Below, piece by piece: positions 25,485-36,169 of a DNA stretch of 64,000 nucleotides (within the stretch, counting starts at the first letter, position 1; each line of letters opens with the position of its first letter). Location: contig BTPP01000005.1 in assembly GCA_037102815.1 (NCBI GenBank), positions 558,001-622,000 on the forward strand, written 5' to 3'. The notes under the pieces are model-generated. The model searched no databases. It saw nothing but the letters and a program-made list of their open reading frames with translations, and was not told the origin of the DNA. The DNA comes from Neurospora intermedia. Its lineage: Eukaryota > Ascomycota > Sordariomycetes > Sordariales > Sordariaceae. A program made the position numbers and the translations under genes.

Positions 25485-28089
25485 GATCGTCAGTCGTATC
25501 GAGAACAGCTGGGGAGATGAGGGCGTTGATGACGTACGCTAGTGCGGGACATTTTCTGACACAAAGCCACCTGGTAGTATTCGCTTCCAGGAGCTATACT
25601 ATGATAGGATTAGATCTTTCTGAAAATATTGGCTTACATGGTGCCAAGTGATGTGGAGTGTAAGCCTAGAACTGTATGCTGAAAGGTACAGTTTCGATGC
25701 GGGCGTCGCTATCTCGTTGATGTCGATTGTCGACTGCCCAGCTCCTTGAGCCGTTTGCTCTCTCGCAACCTTTGTGTCGGTTTGCTGGCAGCCTCACTAC
25801 CCACCGCCAAAAAAGGCAGTAAGGAACTTGAAAGGCACATTGCAAGTGAATGTCCCCTAGAATCCCCAGTGAAGGCGCCTTGAAGGATGGAAGCATGCAA
25901 CTGAGGAAAAGGGTTGGCTGCTGGCCAAAATAGTCCAATTGAACTGGCTATGGTTACCATTTTATGCCGTTGAAGGGGAGCATTGACGAGGAATGACAGA
26001 AAGCATTCGGAAGGCAGCGGCATGCGTGACGCCAGAGGCTGAGTATGGTAGTGAGATGACTGCTCGGCTACTTCAGCTGCTCGTCGCAGTGGGAACCATA
26101 GTGTTTCTTTGGCCATCATAGCCCCATTACAACACGAGAACACGGGGTTGAGGTAGAGGAGCCCAACCAAGGTTGTCGGATTGCGTCAATTAGATTTTTG
26201 TTGCCGCCGTAGATGTAAGAGACCGAACCATGGGGGCGGTGAATGTTGCGAGACATGGGGAATATCGAGGAGATGAGAAGGCAATTTAAAAGAGTAGCCA
26301 ACAGTGAGGATTCATGTATTTGAATGCCAAGGGAAAGAAGTTCTCGCGGTGCGGGGGATGGCTCCCTTCTGTCCTGCTCCTGACCAACCAGAGCTCAACG
26401 TGCACGGGGTTTGGGGGTTGCACGACCAAAAGGCAAGAGCGAGGAAGCAAAGTTCCAGGGACGGAACGCAGCTTGTGCCCTAACACGGCATTCACGCAAG
26501 AGCCGAGCTTAAGCACTTTTGCTTTGGTGTCACGAACCAGGTGCCGCTGGAATTGAAAACTCCTGGGACCAAGCATCTTGGAGCTCCAGCAAGAAGGCTG
26601 ATTCAAGAAATGTGGCAGGGGCCCGCTGAGCTTCGAACTTCATCCACGTAGGTCATGCCATCGGTTGTGAAATTAGTAGGTGATTGAAGGGAAAGTAACA
26701 TAGGGCGTGGGCATAAGAATGAATCCCAGCTTGAGAAATCTTGGTGAAGGTCCTAGAGGACATTGTCAGCGTCGTCGTGATGATTGTGTTGTCGTTGAAG
26801 TCAAGAGTGGACCCTCAAACTTCGTTGAGGACTATCGGCAGGCACATCCGGGTAGGTAGCGCTTGGCAACCTAATACAAGAAAAAAGTGCAGGCGGCATC
26901 GCAAATCTGATTTTCCAGCCGGCCGGCAGCGCAAAATGCCTGAACCTTCAAAGTGAAGGCAGCCCGGTCCAAACGTGTCGCATGGCAAACTTTGTCCTGG
27001 CAGGACACAACCAGACCATTCACCTGCAGACACTTGCAAGTTTGCAAAGCATTGCATTTCTTCCTCGCGTCCCAAGCCACAAAAGACCCAAGAGCACAAT
27101 GAAAAAAAAAGTGATGTAGGCCGGTCAGACTTCCATCGAAACCCACCCCGCCCAAGCGCCCGAAGGCAGACCTTGAGAAAAAAAATCGGGGTACAGATCA
27201 TCGCCACTCTCTATACAATCTACCATGAAAGCAGATCGCCACCTTTGCAGGCAGGACGAGAATAAATAAGGACCTCACTGTTGGGAAACGAGGATATAGT
27301 TCATCAACCCGGGTGGGATCTGTGGCTCCTTTAGGGAACACAAAAGAGGACAAATACTATAGAAATGATTCTCCTGTTGGTGGGTAATGTGGTTAGCATC
27401 ATACGCTGCCAAAAAGCGGCATCTCCCTGGGAGGAGAGCAGATCCCAATAGCAGTAGGGGGGTACTCACTGAAGTATTGTCGACATGAAGAAAAAAAAAA
27501 GAAAAGAGAACTAAAGATGGGGAGGGGAGGAGGTTGTTTTATACCCTTCCACAAAGCACTCTGCTGGTCTGTGCACACGTGCAAATTTGGGGGTCCACCA
27601 GGGGACTTTTTAGTGGGTCAGCCTTACAAAATCTGCCGGATCGGGTTCCAGAAGTGCAAAAGAAGGTGGACCACACCTGGTTTCTGCCAGGTCACTCCGC
27701 CAAAATTTCTTACGATGCTGTTTGCGACACCAGGTTTTGCTCCTCGACAACATGGAGTTTTGGAATGAAAAGGCGGAAATGGGAGTATACAATGCTGTGT
27801 CTGTTTGCCTTAATGAGTAGGTCACTCTGCGAGTCTATTAATATCTGCTGGTGCGGTTACCTGAAGACCTCCCGAGATGTCTATGTGCATATCCTCCACG
27901 GCAATAAGTAACACCAGCGCATTCTCACAGAGGGCCTGTGATGGCGCAAACATCATCGAATGGTTGAACTCTCGTCAGACGGTACAAAACCCAGAAAGCT
28001 TGATCGGTCTTGGAAGGGATATAATTGATCTACCCAAGTCTCTGCTACCATCATGTTTTACCGTCATGACTTCCAAGACCAGCATCTAA
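25485..28089. other. Intergenic, no gene seen
   Basis: About 2.6 kb between the 5' end of the HET gene and the 3' end of the POF1-like gene. Short frames on both strands (for example 25709-26170 minus, 27534-27911 plus) show no domain or splice support. No repeat of note. Confidence 0.5.
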
Positions 28090-29295
28090 TCACACATCCT
28101 CCGGCTTCACATCAACAACATACAACTTCTCCCCCTCAATCCACTTCCCAACCTCAGGCGACACCAGCCTCCTCAACTTCCCCCACTCCTCCCTCTCCGC
28201 GGCCTTCCTCGCATACGTACTACTCACAATCTCCTCCCCATCCCTCCTCCCCTCCACCAGCTCAATCCTCTCTGCCCACTCCCTACTCCCCCCAATCTTC
28301 GCCAGCCCTTCCTCACTCAACAAGCTCTCCAGATACGCCACCTGCTCCTGCTTGCCTCCCCACTCATCATCCGTCCGCAGCGTCACCCTCAACTTTGCCC
28401 GCTTGAACATCGGATCGAGTGCCTGCTGTATCGGTGTCCCCTTCCGGTTCTGATCATGCGTGTGCGCCGTAATCTGCGTGGCAGGGCCGTAGTACTTTGG
28501 ATCAAAGATACGGATCAACGTGTCAAAGCCTACCAGGATGACTTGTTTCATTGTATCCTCCTCTTCTTCTGGGGGTTTGTAAAACTCGGACTCGGCTATC
28601 ACCCGGCTCTTTTCGTGGAAGTAGGGTTTCGACGTTAGACCGATATCGACGCTGATATCTACTTGTGGTAGTCCTTGCTTTTGTTGTTCTTCCTCCGCCG
28701 CCTCTAATTGACTACCATCGTGAATTTGCTGCTTATTCGGCCCCGGCGAACCGGAACTCTTGTCTTCTTCTTCCTCCCCTCTTAGAGCCCGTTGTACGTC
28801 GTGAGCAAAGGCCCACATCATGGCTAGTCGCTGGTCAAAGGCCGCTGGCTTGGGCGCCTTGTCGGCGTTGACGACTGCTAGGAGGAGAAGGAGTCGTAAC
28901 CCGCTTATGTCCTTTTCATCTTCTCCCTTTCTCTTCTTCTTGATGACATCGTGCACTGCCGAGGTAGCCATGCGCAGATGCGCCAGTGTAGGCGGGTTGA
29001 AGCTCGAGTCCAGTACGATCAGAGTGTGCGGTCGCTTCGTCGGTGGGATCGGTGCTGGATTTTGGGGTTGAAGGGGTTTCCCTTGTGCCTCGTAGGCAGC
29101 AGCGGCGGAAGCTGAAGCATGACTGCTGCTGCTTGCTGGAGGGGCTGTGCAGACAATTTGGAAGTTTTGCGGCGAGTCGGTGGAGGATTGGAACGCGGAG
29201 AGGGCGCGGGAGAAGAAGTCGGTTAGATGACGGCGGGAGGTGGCGCTGCGGAGGAGGAGGGATTGCGAGCGTTCGAGCATGTCGTCGTGGGGCAT
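28090..29295 (-). CDS. pof1: POF1-like nicotinamide mononucleotide adenylyltransferase
   Basis: A single exon of 401 residues on the minus strand; ATG at 29295 was chosen because the open frame above it lacks an ATG. It has the nucleotidyltransferase fold signature: SFNPPTLAH at residues 98-106 (the variant of the (H/T)xGH motif) and SSTYAR at 358-363 (the ISSTxxR motif). This pattern matches yeast Pof1 and related NMN adenylyltransferase-like proteins, which join NMN and ATP to make NAD. The insert between about 165 and 215 is Glu/Gln/Ser-rich and probably a disordered loop. The N-terminal 85 residues are low-complexity (Ala, Ser, Pro). It lies 319 nt downstream of the SET-MYND gene on the same strand. 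Catalytic activity is inferred from motifs only. Confidence 0.86.
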   Translation of the reverse strand: MPHDDMLERSQSLLLRSATSRRHLTDFFSRALSAFQSSTDSPQNFQIVCTAPPASSSSHASASAAAAYEAQGKPLQPQNPAPIPPTKRPHTLIVLDSSFNPPTLAHLRMATSAVHDVIKKKRKGEDEKDISGLRLLLLLAVVNADKAPKPAAFDQRLAMMWAFAHDVQRALRGEEEEDKSSGSPGPNKQQIHDGSQLEAAEEEQQKQGLPQVDISVDIGLTSKPYFHEKSRVIAESEFYKPPEEEEDTMKQVILVGFDTLIRIFDPKYYGPATQITAHTHDQNRKGTPIQQALDPMFKRAKLRVTLRTDDEWGGKQEQVAYLESLLSEEGLAKIGGSREWAERIELVEGRRDGEEIVSSTYARKAAEREEWGKLRRLVSPEVGKWIEGEKLYVVDVKPEDV

Positions 29296-29614
29296 CGTTG
29301 TCGGTTTGTTATCGGCTACAGTTTGGCATTGAAGGCACAGCGTCAATGTACTTTGGAGCAGTGTTCGCGTGAATAGAGTTGATGTTTGTCGAATGATAGG
29401 TACCTCTAGATGTTGATGACGACGAGCGGGAGGTTGCTGGTGGATGGTGTGACAAATACTACCCCACTGTGGGGGGATTGCGGGGGAGCTTGGAGCTACG
29501 TACCTCTGAAGACACCTAGGGAGGAGGAAGAGGGACTTGGGTTACAGTAATAGGCCAACGTCTGGAGACAACCAAGAGAGAATAATACATTACTTTTATC
29601 ATCATCCCCGAACC
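29296..29614. other. Spacer between two minus-strand genes
   Basis: It holds the upstream region of the POF1-like gene and the 3' flank of the SET-MYND gene. One copy of the dispersed motif GTACCTCTA lies at 29400, and a near copy (GTACCTCTG) near 29500. Confidence 0.5.
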
Positions 29615-31063
29615 TCAACCGCCCTTGGAAGCGGTAGCTTGACATCTTGCCTTGTGCTGTTTGTAATGAGCGACCTGGCACGCCCGCCCACAATACGCAA
29701 CGGCTTTGCACCTTCCGCACAAACTCAACTGCGCAGAACCCTTTCCGCAATTTGCGCATCGATTCCTCACATTGCCACTTCCGCTCTCCACTGCCGATAG
29801 CAACTCCTCCGCTCTCTTTCTCGCCAATCTCAACACCCGCTGTTCGCCCAAGCTAACGTGCGCCGCAGCCCATGCGTTCCCTCCCGGAGAATAGACACCT
29901 TCCGCAAGTTGTTGTTCCAGCTTTTCCAGCGGCGTTCCGAAACCATCTAGAAGATAATTAAAGGATTCCACCAGGAACCGCAGGATTTCCACTTCGTTCG
30001 AATCGCTGATTTTCCCATCTGTAGCATCGGTTTGCTGGCGCGCTATAACAGCGAGACCCGAAGCGTCCAATCGCTGAATACGGAGATATCGAAGGACCTT
30101 TTTCGGTAGCGGATCGGTGAGAGTGAGGGGAATGGTAGCGGTCGAATCAAGTCCAGCCGATACCCAGAGCTTCTGCTTTTGTTCGAAAAATGGCGCTTGA
30201 GGGTGCGTTGAAAGAACGAGGTCGTAGCTGTCGTTGGGATTACCGGGAATGACAAAGCCATAGAGACGTGAAAGGCGACTATTCGGGACCGGTCCGTAGT
30301 TGATAAATACCTGATCTCCGGCTTCGTAATCTTTTCCTGCAAGGACAGAGAGGGTTCCAGATGAGGGATCGTAGACATGACACTGCTTGACCTCGGACGT
30401 GTGGTTCAACATGTCGGCGAAGGGCGCCAAAAGTCGAATCGAATTCCCATCGGCCAGGACGAAGTCCATCGCACGACTCCACACGGTGCAAAGAGCCCAC
30501 TTGTACTAAAACCAAGGGAAGAATGAGCGTTAGCGGTTGATTTGCAACATCTTATTACACACGTGTAGACCTACATCTTCCACGGTGAATTTGTCCAGTG
30601 GAAAAAGATCCGGATGCTGTACAAACAACCGCACAACTAAGGCCCTGTGATCATCTTCGATTGATTGCTCCAGCTGCTTCGTGATGGTGTACAGGGAAGT
30701 TCCAGCGCAAGCTTCCAAATCATCTTCCGCAAAGAGGATGCTTGAAGAGTAGCTCGTAGGCAACGCTGCTATATGGCTTCGCTGGCCATCGTATCCCGAC
30801 TCGCGAGATTTCACAAAGAGAATGTACGTAGCCAAGGTGTCTTCGACAGACAAGGGCGGTTGCGCAGAGCGCAGGGCTGGTCCAAGAAGGGGATCAGCGT
30901 ATGCATGTTTGACCGTCCAGAGAATGCCTGCTGGAATGGTGAGAATCTTTTCTCCTTCCTTGAAAGGCCGTAGTGTTTTGACGCCGCGCCCGGTGTCTGG
31001 GAAGTCGGCAAGCTCCAGGCTGTCCAGGCCTACCGCTCCAGATTGTTTCAGCCAGCTGTTCAT
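29615..31063 (-). CDS. SET domain protein with C-terminal MYND zinc finger
   Basis: Two exons on the minus strand, 31063-30575 and 30505-29615, encode 459 residues. The SET domain begins near residue 20 (DTGRGVKTLRPF) and includes NHT at 197-199 and DQVFINYGP ending near 234, the motifs that bind S-adenosylmethionine and shape the active site. A Rubisco-LSMT-like substrate-binding region follows. The last 50 residues carry a MYND finger (about 413-451) with CANC, CGRC, YCGRAC and HKARC cysteine/histidine pairs. The family methylates lysines in non-histone proteins; the target here is unknown. The 69-nt intron was set by frame and conservation: donor GTAGGT after VED, branch CTAAC, acceptor TTTTAG before YKWALC. 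ATG at 31063 is the first in frame. Confidence 0.9.
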
Positions 31064-31300
31064 GTTCGAAATGGGTCGAGAGAGAATGGGCGTGAAGAAG
31101 CAAGGGCGAACCTGGGAGAGAACTGTCAATTCGCAGCCCTATGCCAGATGACGCATGGGCTTATTTCTGTACCCCACCAGCTTCACGAGCCAATCATTCA
31201 GTCAGCCCCGCCTCAAGACAAGGTTCTTCCCGGCACAGAACCAACCCACCCACTGTTTGGCCAAAATAGCCGTCTGGGGCACGCAATCACCCTGTCAGCC
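31064..31300. promoter_or_regulatory. Divergent upstream region, SET-MYND gene and 31301 frame
   Basis: A short 237-nt spacer between the SET-MYND gene (minus) and the STAND-like fragment (plus). No specific promoter element was recognised. Confidence 0.35.
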
Positions 31301-31642
31301 ATGGATATCGTTTCCACGGTGACCATCCTCATCAACCTTGGAATGGAAATCAAGTCTCGACTGGACTCTCTCAACCAAGCCGCTGAAGAGCTTCAGCTGC
31401 TGACCACCAATCTCCCTTTCTTGTTGAACGTGTTTAAGGACCCTGTGAACGAGGACATCATCCAGGCCAATGCGTCAGAGTTTATAATCATTCTGAATAT
31501 CCTGGAAAGCATTGGACAGTCGTGTAAAGAATGCGCAAAGGCGTTGGATATCGAACTTGCTGGAGCGTCAATTGCGACCAGGACCGAGTCGGGTGGGAAG
31601 AAGTTTTTCAAGCGGATATGGGCTTTCAACAAGAATCCCTGA
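31301..31642 (+). pseudogene. Fragment like the N-terminal domain of fungal STAND/NLR proteins
   Basis: A 113-residue frame starting MDIVSTVTILINLG. It is predicted to be mostly helical, with heptad-like Leu/Ile spacing (RLDSLNQAAEELQLL, then FIIILNILESIG), and resembles the helical N-terminal domains found in front of NACHT or ankyrin regions in fungal STAND receptors. No nucleotide-binding or repeat domain follows; instead the DNA runs straight into a permease fragment. It is therefore either a truncated relic or a small stand-alone domain protein. The family assignment rests on general pattern, not on a catalytic motif. Confidence 0.4.
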
Positions 31643-31739
31643 AAGCTCATCAGCAACGAAGCAAGCTGCCTTGTGCGACCCGGGTTATTGGTTCTTGGAA
31701 TTCAGGTTATTGCCAAGCCCAAGCTGATGAGGTGGGACT

Positions 31740-32012
31740 CTGACCACCCTCATGATCCTCGCGCCTCCTGCTGGAGAAGCCTTCAACCTAATCATCGATC
31801 TCCAAGTATTGCCTTTGGCCTTCTTCCAGTTGATCATGGGAATAGGTCTGTACGTCGTCCGGTACCGACGGTTTCGGCTGAACCTTCCCCGCCCGGAGTT
31901 CAAAGCCTGGACCTTGTAGTCGTGTTCAACATGGTGCAGCTCTACCTGGTCGTCATGCCGTGGTGTCCGCCCGAGGGAGGAGCGTACGCGGGCGATGTCA
32001 TGATGATAGGTG
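31740..32012 (+). pseudogene. Broken C-terminal fragment of a MUP-type amino acid permease
   Basis: About 90 residues match the end of fungal high-affinity methionine permeases of the LAT/APC family: PPAGEAFNLIIDLQ, then FFQLIMGIGLYVVRYRR, LPRPEFKAW, and MPWCPPEGG. The pattern is strong, but the rest of the transporter (ten or so membrane segments) is absent, and the reading frame shifts by one base near 31915, after which the match continues in another frame. An in-frame stop lies just before the fragment. This is a decayed or transposed gene piece and cannot make a working transporter. Confidence 0.65.
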
Positions 32013-33118
32013 AGGGAAGATACAGAGAGGAAGAGCAAGGTGGAGGAAGAGGGAGAAAGAAGACGGGGGGTTGAAGGCAGGGGGCCTCCACAAGTAGAGG
32101 TACCGTAACTGAACCAAGCCACATCCACATCCGATGCCATCGTTGTGACAAGGGCTGTGATCAGGGCTTGGAACAGTAGTTCAATTCAGCTGATAAACTA
32201 CTTTGATCTCGATGGCCTTGTTGATCTTCTCAACCTCCAGGGGAAGGCTGGGCTTCAAGGCCTTCTTACGCCAAAGGGAATCGGCATGCACTTGAGGTAC
32301 GTATCAAGCCTTGTCGCTGAGGCATCTATCTAACAGTCTGCATGAACGTGGATCTTCTGAATGCCTTCATTCATTCTCCATCTTCCTTCTGGCGCTGTCC
32401 TTCATCTGGGCGCCCTGCTTCTTGCGACATTGACCCTGGACTGTGGGCGAATGTTTGTGTGACAGTCGTCGCCAACCGCCTTTCTTTTGCTGTATTGATT
32501 CTAGACTGCCGGGTCAGATCCCTTTCCTGGAATTTTCTTCCTGTAAGCAACCATCCAGAGGATCTCTTGATTGCTTCGCCTTCTTATTCTCAATTTAGTC
32601 CCATTGCTGCTGGCTTCTCACACGCTTCCACAAGGCCCCATATTAAGCGCCGGGGTTTCACAACATTATCATATTACGATAACGCAAGACGGAGAACGTC
32701 TGGCAACTCACCACATTGGACTGAAGCAGATTGTGGCTCTCTCGTGGTGACCAGTTAGTTCGGTGGGCACCGTGTTCAAACGCCTGATGATTGGAGAAGA
32801 ATTGTCTTCCCGCCTTCCAGGATCTAGACCCTTCGAATTCGGACATCTCACTGCGCCTCACCCCGAACGGCCCAACAGCTTCAATATGGCTGTTTGGAAC
32901 AAGCTGTAAAGAAAGCCACTGATGGTTAAATCAGTCGATCAACTGAAGGTTCACTGTGCGGCTGAGACCACTCAAGCAGTGTAACCTCTATAGACTTAGA
33001 CCGGCATCAAATAGTTGCGCGACATCATTCATAGGTAGTTGGTGGTTACTGCGGCATACTCTTCTGTCACACATCTCTGCTGCCCACCCTCAGGCTTCGC
33101 TGTAATGAATCGCTGGCG
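32013..33118. other. Intergenic, possible further relic sequence
   Basis: About 1.1 kb with no intact gene. One copy of TAGAGGTAC lies at 32095. The minus strand at about 32200-32290 has a short lysine-rich frame (LWRKKALKP) that I could not assign. Frames at 32342-32758 show no domain. Confidence 0.4.
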
Positions 33119-34735
33119 ATGCCAGGCTCCATGAAGAAGAGCCGCCATTCGCTTTTGCGGTGGCTTCAATGTGTTGCTCTATTGCGAGTCTGGGCTCACA
33201 GCCTGAATATATCCAGATCTGGACCATTGGTTTGGTTGCTTAACCCTGTTATAAATCCTACCTCGACCGCAATTAAGCTTCAAGCTATTTCTCTCACATC
33301 GCCAACCATCGCCGCTGGCGCGACATTCAAAATGGATCCCCAAAACCCGTTGAGCAACATCACGCTGGCTATGTTTGAGCCTGAAAGGAACTGTACTGCA
33401 GCTGGCGCCTTCGCTGCCCACCTTCAACGCTCTCAGGGCGAAGACAGCTTTCAAGTGAGAACGCTTCGAGAGTTCATTCTTTTTTGTAGCAACACGACAA
33501 TCAGGAATTTCACAGACGGCAACGCCATTGACTGGTACCGCTATACCGACGATATTTCTCCCGGTACATTCGGCGACTTGTCATTCGACATCCAGCACAA
33601 GACACCTCTTTGCCGGGAAAAGTTTTGCGAGAACATAGAGTTTGTAGGCAATCCGGACGTTACTGGCATCGGCGTAAGTTCTTATTCCTACTGAGATCGA
33701 CATTTCAGACCATACACTCGACGATGTGCGGACGTACTATTTGACGATGAAATATTTAATAGTGAGTTCCCACAGATGTATTCGACTTATATCCTACAGG
33801 CCATTTTGGCTACGATCTTCCTCTTCATCTACGGTTATCAAGACCTTATAACTATACTTGAAGAGCTCCCAGGACACTCACCAACCAAGCAGGAGCAGCT
33901 ACCAGAGCAGGAGCAGCTACCAGAGCAGGAGCAGCTACCAGAGCAGGAGCAGCTACCAGAGCAAACCGTCTTCTTTGCTGTCTATCGGAAACCCCTAGAC
34001 TCGTCACTGAAAATATTCTGGTCCTCGTCTCTCTATTATGGTTTCGCTACGATTGTTGCATCTTATGTGTATACTTATGGTACCGTGTCAGGTAACGACA
34101 GCACTGGCTACACGTATACGGAGCGGGTCTCCTCTTATGCAATGGTATTGTGCATCGAGGTGATCTATATCCTCAGTCCGTACCGCTTCCAGTCTTCCTA
34201 TTCCCAGAGCCGTCGGGAATATCACATGCCGTTATTATGGCTGTTCATTTCGCCGTCTGTTGCTACCTTCGTCTTTATGTTGTTGTTATCTTTCGATTCC
34301 TTCGATCATGGATCTCTGGACCCAGAAAGCTCTTGCGTCCCCTACCCGGAGGTCGAATCGCCCGGTTGGTCTATAGGCGATAACATTCTTTTAACTTCAC
34401 TCATGTTCGCCATATCTCCTATGTTAATCGTCATGGGGTTGGTGATTCGGAGATGGCTGCTCTGGGGTAACCGGGAGAAGGAGTTGGGACCACAGTGGAT
34501 TAAGAGGTTGTCATATTTTTGGCCAATGTACAGGCTCATCCTTGCCGTTTTGGGCCTTGTTAAAGTGTGGATTCTCATAAACGAAATCACTGCTATACGA
34601 CGGTCTTTAACTCAATTCGCCGGTCATTCTTTTCCAGACAACGTTTGGGGTTTCGGTCAAATCGCCGCCGTCATGGGATGGCTACCAATGCTTGTCGAGT
34701 TCTTTTGGGCGTGGGAGTTAAAACACAAAGGTTAG
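33119..34735 (+). CDS. Multi-pass membrane protein, function unknown
   Basis: Two exons, 33119-33673 and 33776-34735, encode about 504 residues. The N-terminal half has a possible signal or anchor segment, cysteines and several N-glycosylation sites (NIT, NCT, NTT). The phrase NPDVTGIG just before the intron and the hydrophobic segment just after it (YSTYILQAILATIFLF) follow a pattern common in uncharacterised fungal integral membrane proteins. Five or six further membrane segments follow. Between the first and second is a loop of four exact EQLPEQ-type repeats. A further intron is possible at 34731-34805 (GTTAGA donor, CTAAC branch, CAGCAG acceptor), which would replace the last Gly with DHGSSR and end at 34825. 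No enzyme motif is visible. It is not assigned to a transport family. Confidence 0.72.
33890..33961 (+). repeat. 18-bp minisatellite, four perfect units, coding
   Basis: Four identical head-to-tail 18-nt units (starts at 33890, 33908, 33926 and 33944) encode repeated QEQLPE. Complete identity among units suggests recent expansion or ongoing homogenisation. It is in frame in a loop of the membrane protein. Confidence 0.95.
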
Positions 34736-34825
34736 AGGCCATTTTCCTATAGCCATTTATCGGACCGTACCTACCTCTAGTTGTTTGGAACGCCGCTAAC
34801 AGCAGATCATGGCTCTAGTCGTTGA

Positions 34826-36169
34826 CCCGGTCGCTTTATTCCTGCTTCATGAACTTGAGAAACACAGGAGCTCGCGAGACGCCCTCCGTATCCTCCGTCT
34901 TCTTTACGGGGAGAGCCTGCAATACGCCCTCCAGATTCTACATCGCCTATACGCGGAGAGCTTGCCACTTCTTTTACGGACAATTCCAAACCAGGAGCAA
35001 TCTCAAGACATCGAGAGTGGTCGCGCGGGGTTCGATACCGAAACGGATAGTGCAACTGGTCTGGTCGAAGGTACCTCTAGATACCTCTACCACCGCCGAG
35101 AGGTGTCAAACACTTGGTACCTCTAAAACAAACAGTACTGGCCACGGTTTCATAACCAAGACAGATAGGTACCCAGGGAAATTCGAAAGACAACTCGAGC
35201 TCAATCACGTCAATACACGCGGATCCTTTTCTCTGACATCGTTGCCTTATTCTGAACCCCTCAGCAGATTTAGCATGGCTTTGGAGATCCTGTTCTTCTG
35301 ACTGCCAATATCGTCAACGCACTTCTCCCTTACACCTGTCCGAAGCAATCCAACACCTACCTACTTCGACCGGTTGGTTACTGCGGCGCATTCAGACCAT
35401 TGCACATCTCTGCTACCTGCTATTAGACCTCGCTCTAACATTTTTCAAGGACTCTAACCTTACGTTGAAGGCTGCAAGAAAAGTATCTTGGTACCCATAC
35501 CCCCGAAATAGTACTTCAATTTCTTATACCCCGAGGTGAACGAATCTTTAAAGCTCTATAGCGGCCCCGAACACTGCCTATACTTGTATCTGCTAGAGAT
35601 GTGCTCTCTGTTAGTTTATAATTTTATATTCCCTTTTGTTCATTGACGCAAGTATATTTATAGAGGACTTGGAGTTTTCCAGAAAAGGTCTTCCTCACAG
35701 TCATGTTTGCTGGTTCATCTCTCTACCGGGAACAGTATGATTGTAACATGGGAATTCTAACAAAAACCCTGTTTCGTTCTAGTTTAGGTCTGCTTTTGTT
35801 CTCCCGTCTACATCACGAGGGTTCCTTGCGGGAGCCATCTCGATCGAAACGGGCCTGTGCCTCTCGACGCCTCTTCTCACTTAAACCCTTTTTCCAGACA
35901 TCATCGATGAACTCTGACACCAGGCTCCATACCGTAACTCCAATGCCGTATGCCTTTCGACGCCTCCCAACTCCAAGCTCTATGCAAGGAGTCAATATGG
36001 AATGCCGCCAATAAGCAAAACAAAGTCCAACCAAAAACACTTCACCATTTTGATGAATCGAAGCAACGAACCTCCTTTTCGCCCAGAATATTTCCGTACC
36101 AAACGCCTTGCTGTGCCAAAACCACAATCCACTCCGAACCAAACCGAAGGGTATCTGGCCCGTCCCTGC
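34826..36169. other. Intergenic, AT-richer stretch
   Basis: About 1.3 kb. A 105-codon plus frame (34809-35126, MALVVDPVALFLL) is rich in Leu but has no recognised domain and overlaps the possible last exon of the membrane gene. Two copies of GTACCTCTA lie at 35071 and 35117 with a TACCTCTA at 35083. AT content rises around 35550-35700. No gene is supported. Confidence 0.4.

Noticed and set aside
29296-29346. N-terminal extension of the POF1-like protein
   Set aside because: The open frame above residue 1 contains no ATG; it begins only at a TTG, which is not a normal fungal start.
31064-31129. N-terminal extension of the SET-MYND protein
   Set aside because: It begins at a TTG; the first ATG in frame is at 31063, directly before the SET-type sequence.
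34809-35126. A 105-codon Leu-rich frame after the membrane protein
   Set aside because: Not in frame with any plausible splice from the upstream gene, and no domain was recognised.
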